Assembly: GCA_031213475.1 (NCBI GenBank)
Contig: JARUPZ010000006.1
Span: forward strand, 4,522,045-4,586,044
DNA from: Nereocystis luetkeana
Taxonomy: Eukaryota > Sar > Phaeophyceae > Laminariales > Laminariaceae
Direction of reading: 5' to 3'
Length of the DNA stretch: 64,000 nucleotides
Of the stretch, positions 59,195 to 64,000 are shown in pieces. Made by a program: the position numbers and the translations under genes. Positions within the stretch are counted from its first letter, which is position 1, and each line of letters starts with the position of its first letter. The notes under the pieces were generated by a model. That model had not been told where the DNA came from and searched no databases. It worked only from the letters and a program-made list of their open reading frames with translations.

Positions 59195-59634
59195 TGTTAC
59201 GGTTCGGTTGACCGTTTCAGGAGTTATGATGACATAGAGGCGTTTTCATATTGTAGCTCCGTTCCGGACGGAAGGTTTCATCCCCCTTCCGTCTCACTCA
59301 GTTCCCGCGACCATCGCCACGGTCACGGAACTAGCAATCACTTGCCATCTAGCCATCTCCAGTTGGAGCCTCTTCACAGAAGAACCGCAAGCTCGCCCTA
59401 CTCTCCTGGAGACCTAGGAGCGCACCTCTCGACTCGGTCGGACTCAAGCTCTGCTCTGTCACTGAGGTCGGTCATTCATGTCTCGTCTTTGTGTGCCCCT
59501 TTTGGGTTATGCACCTCTGAGTGGTAACCTGGGGTCCCCAGCTGCCACTCCTACCAACTATTGCAGAACCCTACATGTGTTGCTTTGTGACAATGACTTA
59601 AGACCTCAGCCCCGGCTGCCAGCATTCCGTTTCA
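59195..59634 (+). repeat. Probable LTR
   Basis: Starts TGTTACGGTTCGG, ends GCATTCCGTTTCA directly before a primer-binding site, so TG...CA ends are present. About 440 bp. An alternative start is TGTATGTTACGG at 59191. There is no second copy in the window to confirm the borders. Confidence 0.5.
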
Positions 59635-59663
59635 TGGTGTCCAATCCGAGAATCGAACTCGGG
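59635..59663 (+). other. tRNA primer-binding site
   Basis: TGGTGTCCAATCCGAGAATC and the next nine bases are complementary to a complete tRNA 3' end: CCA, discriminator, acceptor strand and T arm (the minus strand reads GAGTTCGATTCTCGG). It begins with TGG right after the LTR end, as expected. Complementarity of 29 nt is longer than the usual 12-18. Confidence 0.8.
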
Positions 59664-60062
59664 TTTCCACAGTACGTTCTGCTGGTAGTAGATCGGCAGA
59701 GAGATAACAACGAGGTCTCTCTGGAATACTAATATGTTCAGCTGATCTGTACCGCCGATTTCAACACGCTGTGCGGGCAGCAGGAGATTAACACACTCTC
59801 GTATACCGCGCACATGTATATATGTGCTTACCGGCAGCTATTCTGCTGACGTCCCGTGTTCCACTGCTGCTGTACTCGTCCTATATCTTATCTTGACATT
59901 CGCTTATCATTTGCCTGTCTGCGTATCGGCTGCCCTCGCCGTACGCCGCTCGTCAAACCCGCGACGCTTTGCTCTGCGTCGCTGGGAACGCAGCACATCT
60001 TGTTGTATGTTTTGTGTTCGTTGTGTTCGCTTCATTTCTCGGATAGAGAGTGGATGCCCAGA
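59664..60062 (+). other. Leader of the retroelement; 25-bp segment shared with integrase
   Basis: 59671-59695 (starting AGTACGTTCTGCTGG) is identical to 61876-61900 inside the integrase frame. The rest has no repeat or convincing ORF. Confidence 0.6.
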
Positions 60063-60370
60063 TTGGTTGGGTCTGCGCCTATTGGGACCGTTGTTGCTGC
60101 CTCCCATGCTGAAGGGAGACGGCAACCAGGCCCCTCTAGGCCTGTGCCTTAGCCACGGGGCTTATACCTGTTCTCTTTTCTTTTGGTTTCTTTTTATCCG
60201 CCTTCTTTTGTTTGGCCGCTCGTTGTTTGTTTATTTAGACGGGGTGAATGAACAGAATGGTCGGGTCTGTACCTATTGGGACCTTTGTTGCTGTCGCCCA
60301 TGCTGAAGGGAGACAGCAACCAGGCCCCTCTAGGTCCGAGCCTTGCCACGGGGCTTGCTGCCTGTTTTTA
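60063..60370 (+). repeat. Duplicated leader block with conserved hairpin
   Basis: 60063-60175 and 60255-60370 match closely. Each contains a hairpin of about 13 bp (GTTGCTG-C/T-C...GGGAGAC-G/A-GCAAC) with the same loop ATGCTGAA. Copy 1 has one mismatch and one wobble, copy 2 one mismatch at another place. Confidence 0.85.
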
Positions 60371-60837
60371 TTTAGTTCTTTGTCGTTCGTCCGTTTTGTG
60401 GCTGTCATGTTTGATCTTGTTGTTTATTCTGTTCGCTAAAGTGGATAGTTCGGTCGTTTGTTTGCTGGTGTGTTTGTTGCAAACCCGCATGCCCGTGCAC
60501 CCGACTGCGCTGGCTATGACCTTTACTGACACCCGTACTCTGTCGCATGTGTCCAGCAGATTACCTGCGTCCCGTGTTCGCTGTGTATGTTCGTGTTCAT
60601 CGTAGTTACTTTGTTCCTTACCGCTTTGTTGTTTTCTCCTTAAATGTTGGCCGTGAAAAGGACACATCAAGGAGGATCTTGCACTGACATGTATGTGTCT
60701 TTTTGCCTTTGCTTGACTGTTAGGCTCTCCAGTTCTCTTCCTCCCCTTCGCCTCGTTTTTCGCTTCCATTCTCGTTGACGGGGGGAGGGCGACGCGTTCG
60801 TCGGAAGCCTGCGACGGCATGACATCTCCCATGTCCC
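60371..60837 (+). other. Leader region without supported gene
   Basis: T-rich, with overlapping short ORFs on both strands and no recognisable gag motif such as a CCHC zinc knuckle. Confidence 0.4.
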
Positions 60838-61105
60838 GGTGTCTTGCTCGTCCACAGCTTGCTGCACCGCTCCCTTGCTCCGACGCCGTGCGTTCCCTCG
60901 CTCCGGTGTCTTGCCTGTCCGCCGCTCGCTGCGCCGCTCCCTCGCTCCGACGCCGTGCGTTAGCCCGTTCCAGTGTCTTGTTCGCCCGCCGCCCGCGGTG
61001 TCGTTCCCCCGCTACGACGCCGTGCATTTCCTCGCTCCGGCGTCTTGCTCGTCCGTCGTTTGCTCGCTCGGAAGCCGTGTCCGTGCTCTGCTCTATCGCC
61101 CCGAT
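60838..61105. repeat. 67-bp minisatellite, 4 units
   Basis: GTCTTG(C/T) anchors at 60841, 60908, 60975 and 61042 give an exact 67-bp period; units contain CTCCGACGCCGTGCGTT variants. The frame shifts at every unit, so the arginine/serine-rich peptides read here are not real, and the ORF starting at 60839 should be trimmed to begin after this array. Confidence 0.9.
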
Positions 61106-61121
61106 GCCTTGATCGTACTGC

Positions 61122-63201
61122 CCAACGACCAGATCTTGAAGGAGTCGACCAGCCGCTATATGGAGCTGTTGAAAGAGGTGCTTTCAGCAGGGGGGCAGGT
61201 TCCGCTGTCGTCGGGTAGGAGGACGCCGGTCATCCACCGGGCGGTCGAGGTACTCACCAATCCGGCATCCCTCGCGAGAAGGCAACGGAACGACGCTCAT
61301 CTGGGTCAGGAGTCGACCAGCCGCTATATGGAGCTGTTGAAAGAGGTGCTTTCAGCAGGGGGGCAGGTTCCGCTGTCGTCGGGTAGGAGGACGCCGGTCA
61401 TCCATCGGGCGGTCGAGGTACTCACCAATCCGGCATCCCTCGCGAGAAGGCAACGGAACGACGCTCATCTGGGTCAGGTTAGCAAGCGTCTGCGGGAGGA
61501 TAGCAATGCGAACGCCGCGGAAGTAGATGAGACTGGGTATAGTCTAGACGAGAACGATGTAATCAGGTTTGCCGACGGAAAAGGTAGGAACCTGCCAGCC
61601 ATACCCGAATCTATGGTTGCCGATGTACTCGCGTTGGTACACACTCTGCATGGTCACTCTGGAGTAGGAGCCACGTTAGCGCTAGTCTTAAGAGCACTTT
61701 CACTGGCCTTCAGTCATTCGCGACACGCGACAATACGTGTTGTCATGCGGGTGCAGGAGACGTAAACGACCCAACAGCAGACGCGTCGCAATGTTTCCCG
61801 GACGCGCACTAGAACCGTGGGATGAACTACAGATGGATATCCCGAAAATAGATACGCCTTCCCTTTCAGGTAACAAGTACGTTCTGCTGGTAGTAGATCG
61901 AGCCTCCAAGTTCCCTTTCGGTATCCCTCTAGAAACTAAGCAAGCAATAGGCGTAGCACGAGCGCTTACCAAGCTGTGCCTAACGTTCGGTGTACCCAAG
62001 ACAGTACGTTGCGACGGCGGCAGAGAGTTCAGAGCAGAAGTAGTGACACACTTATGCCGTTGGATGAATGCGGACATAAAGTTCGGCCCAGCCGACCACC
62101 CGCGAGGACAGGGTTCTGTAGAGAGACTAGGAGGTTGGTTGCAGGAGCTATGCAGAGCTATGTAGATCGTGGCCCGAGAGGTGGGACGAGTACGTATCAC
62201 CGGCAATATGGATCAAACGCACTCTACCAGACGTGTCACTGCCTTCTAACATGACACCTTTCGAGTTGTTGTTCGGTCGCAAGCCTCGCACGTCTTTAGA
62301 CTCTTTGGTACCCCTGTCAGAAGAGACGGATCAGAGCGGCGGCCTGGACAACTTCGTGGAGCGCCGCAGACAGAACCTCCGAGAAGTCCGCCTGGCGCTC
62401 GAGAAGCGCGACAGCCAAAGAGTAACGGCGCGGGCCCGAGCCAACGCTGCCATCTCGAGACCATCAGCCGGAGTTATCGCTGAGAAGGGTAGCCTCGTGC
62501 TGGTGCGCGAGTCCGATAGCAGCAAACACCGCGACAGCAGAGGGAAGAAGCTGCAGCACGACCACTACACAGGCCCTTGGAGGATCACGGAAGTATTACA
62601 GACAGGCCTAAGCGTACAAGTAACGATGCGAAGCAGAAAACAACGTACCCGAAATGTATCCACCGCAGATGTGAAGCCGTACCACCTCTGACCTCTGACA
62701 CTAAGACACTCGATAGCAGACGAGTTTGCACAGTATGCGTGGGGCGCGGATTTCAAACTGCCAGTTGAAGGAGTCAATTCGCCAGTGTTAGACTCGCTCG
62801 TGAGCTGCCGCAGATCGACCACTGCCTCCGGCACCACTAGATGGGAGTACAAGGGGAGATCGAGAGAGGGAGTAGAGACAGGATGGCGAACTGGGAATGA
62901 CGTGTTACAGAGTTTTACACCCTTGCAGTTGGACGGTTTCATCGCACTCTGGCACTTGTACAACCCCGACCCTACTAAATACACGACCCCAGTCTCAGTC
63001 ACCCCTCGTACACCCGCCCTTCGTCGCCGCGAAGCCTTGACGCTGTTTCTGATAGGGTTTACCATCTGGAAGGACTTTGGCGGTGGGTTGCGACTGCAGG
63101 GGCAAGTGTACGATTACAGAGACCGCTACTGGCGAGTGCGCTACACCGATAACAACTGGGAAGAACTGACCCGTCGCGAGATGGAACGGTTGCAGGACTG
63201 A
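61122..63201 (+). pseudogene. Ty3/gypsy pol remnant: integrase with C-terminal domains
   Basis: Three frame segments with one domain order. 61122-61690: linker with a tandem 56-residue repeat (ESTSRYMELLKEVLSAGG). 61633-61775: H2C2 zinc finger, HTLHGHSGVGATLALVLR then, after a frameshift near 61690, HFHWPSVIRDTRQYVLSCGC; the cysteines are C-x-C rather than C-x2-C. Core catalytic residues: D at 61836 (QMDIP), D at 62013 (RCDGG), E at 62121 (SVER); D and E are 35 residues apart. A second frameshift near 62160 is followed by WDEYVSPAIWIKRTLPD and TPFELLFGRKPR. GPY/F-like part near 62570 (YTGPWRITEVLQTG). TGA at 62689-62691 interrupts the frame, which then continues to 63201 and ends with a chromo/Tudor-like YWRVRYTDNNWEEL. 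Inactive as it stands. Confidence 0.85.
61143..61478 (+). repeat. 168-bp in-frame tandem duplication in pol
   Basis: Two copies (61143-61310 and 61311-61478) differ at about one base (CACC versus CATC at the codon before GGGCGG). The length is a multiple of 3, so the frame is kept. Confidence 0.95.
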
Positions 63202-63205
63202 AACG

Positions 63206-63326
63206 ATCCACGCTCTGCATGGACGAAGATCTGCTCCTTCATCCGGCAATTCCGGCGAGGATCCTCCCCTGCGAAGACCTTCCCCTGCGAAGATCTTCCC
63301 CTGCAAACATCTCTCTAATTCATCTA
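63206..63326. other. Downstream of the retroelement; no 3' LTR
   Basis: Contains a short triplicated CCCCTGCGAAGA-type motif (63266-63310). There is no polypurine tract followed by an LTR start. The MITE begins at 63327. Confidence 0.5.
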
Positions 63327-63432
63327 TTACGGTGGGCCATAGTAAATAGGACCAATTATTGTTGAGTAAAAATAGCGAAATATATAGGCTTTTGTATGTA
63401 CCGTAGGTCCTATTTAATATGGTCCCCCGTAA
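63327..63432. mobile_element. MITE-1 copy 4 (about 106 bp)
   Basis: Left end TTACGGTGGGCCATAGTAAA, right end TTAATATGGTCCCCCGTAA, TA on both sides (63325-63326 and 63433-63434). Inserted between the retroelement end and the satellite. Confidence 0.9.
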
Positions 63433-63433
63433 T

Positions 63434-64000
63434 AGTGTTTCTGCTTGTTTTTGGTGTGTCGTGTTTCAATCGAAGAGGCCGTGTTGGTTCTTTTCCGTTT
63501 AATTCTCGTGGTTTTCGATTTTATTTAGCTAGTGTTTCTGCTTACTTTTAGTGTGTCGTGTTTCAACCGAAGAGGCCGTGTTGGTTCTTTTCCGTTTAGT
63601 TCTCGTGGTTTTCGATTTTAGTTATCTCGTGTTTCAACCGAAGAGGCCGTGTTGGTTCTTTTCCGTTTAGTTCTCGTGGTTTTCGATTTTGTTTATCTCG
63701 TGTTTCAACCGAAGAGGCCGTGTTGGTTCTTTTCCGTTTAGTTCTCGTGGTTTTCGATTTTAGTTATCTCGTGTTTCAACCGAAGAGGCCGTGTTGGTTC
63801 TTTTCCGTTTAAGTTCTCGTGGTTTTCGATTTTATTTATCTCGTGTTTCAACCGAAGAGGCCGTGTTGGTTCTTTTCCGTTAGTTCTCGTGGTTTTCGAT
63901 TTTAGTTAGCTAGTGTTTCAACCGAAGAGGCCGTGTTGGTTCTTTTCCGTTTAGTTCTCGTGGTTTTCGATTTTATTTATCTCGTGTTTCAACCGAAGAG
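63434..64000. repeat. 71-bp satellite, at least 8 units, runs off the window
   Basis: GTTTCAACCGAAGAGGCCG recurs at 63560, 63631, 63702, 63773, 63845, 63915 and 63986, with one diverged unit at 63463. The first two are 97 bp apart because of an extra 26-bp segment (AGTGTTTCTGCTT). Units are nearly identical, so the array is young or homogenised. Confidence 0.95.

Larger units (their letters stand above)
59195..63205 (+). mobile_element. Decayed Ty3/gypsy-type LTR retroelement, internally deleted
   Basis: From left to right: one LTR-like segment, a primer-binding site, a leader with duplicated hairpins, a 67-bp minisatellite, and a broken integrase-containing reading frame ending at 63201. 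Protease, reverse transcriptase and RNase H are absent, and no second LTR is seen before the MITE at 63327, so this is a truncated, inactive copy. The zinc-finger and C-terminal domain types and the DD35E core place it with Ty3/gypsy elements. Confidence 0.75.

Noticed and set aside
59635-59663. tRNA gene on the minus strand
   Set aside because: Only the T arm and 3' acceptor strand including CCA are present, and the position directly after an LTR end makes it a primer-binding site.
60839-61110. Arginine/serine-rich N-terminus of the retroelement ORF and the opposite-strand ORF 60368-61027
   Set aside because: The region is a 67-bp minisatellite whose length is not a multiple of 3, so the reading is not maintained.
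1-64000. CRISPR arrays, bacterial operons or phage genes
   Set aside because: Tandem repeats have no spacer pattern, genes have introns, and there are no ribosome-binding sites or operon spacing.

Overview
This window looks like nuclear DNA of an intron-rich eukaryote, most likely a stramenopile such as a brown alga. The sequence shows short coding islands (44-560 nt) with matching reading phase, bounded by AG acceptors and GTGAGT, GTGCGT or GTAAGT donors. They are separated by long introns filled with inverted-repeat elements, minisatellites and a decayed Ty3/gypsy-type retroelement. There is no operon structure, ribosome-binding site or CRISPR array. The taxonomic guess is an inference from intron style, the Pmp-like protein and the repeat load; no species marker gene is present.

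Layout. (1) 1-24290, plus strand: the 3' part of one large gene of about 16-17 exons, probably a flavin amine-oxidase-like protein. The first visible exon carries a GGRM motif, the N-terminal FAD-binding exon(s) must lie left of the window, and the stop is at 24288-24290. Its introns hold a 67-bp minisatellite, a (GAT)n tract, a 221-bp tandem duplication with an antisense ORF, and MITE copies. (2) 24291-31207: mostly empty, with three short candidate exons and one MITE. (3) 31208-32350, minus: an intronless secreted protein with Pmp-like beta-helix repeats, the cleanest single ORF of the window. (4) 32351-46602: repeats, two dispersed elements, a TIR element of about 390 bp and a CGAGTACT-rich degenerate array. 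(5) 46603-58737, minus: a decayed gene rebuilt here from nine exons. Its first exon resembles a ParB-type domain and a later exon weakly resembles a beta-class DNA methyltransferase. Most splice phases agree, but it carries three frameshifts and one in-frame stop. (6) 59195-63205, plus: a remnant LTR retroelement with one LTR, a primer-binding site, a leader with duplicated hairpins, a DD35E integrase with a C-terminal domain, and no reverse transcriptase. (7) 63327-64000: a MITE, then a 71-bp satellite that runs off the end.

Three inverted-repeat families were found by comparing the window with itself: MITE-1 (4 copies, about 106 bp, TA target duplication), MITE-2 (5 copies, about 210-250 bp) and a small ACTGCAGTCCC family (2 copies). 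A 9-mer, TACCAGGTA, recurs 11 times, only right of position 29.6 kb.

All exon models were made by eye from splice signals, phase and protein-like translation. No database search was possible, so functional names for the two multi-exon genes are provisional.
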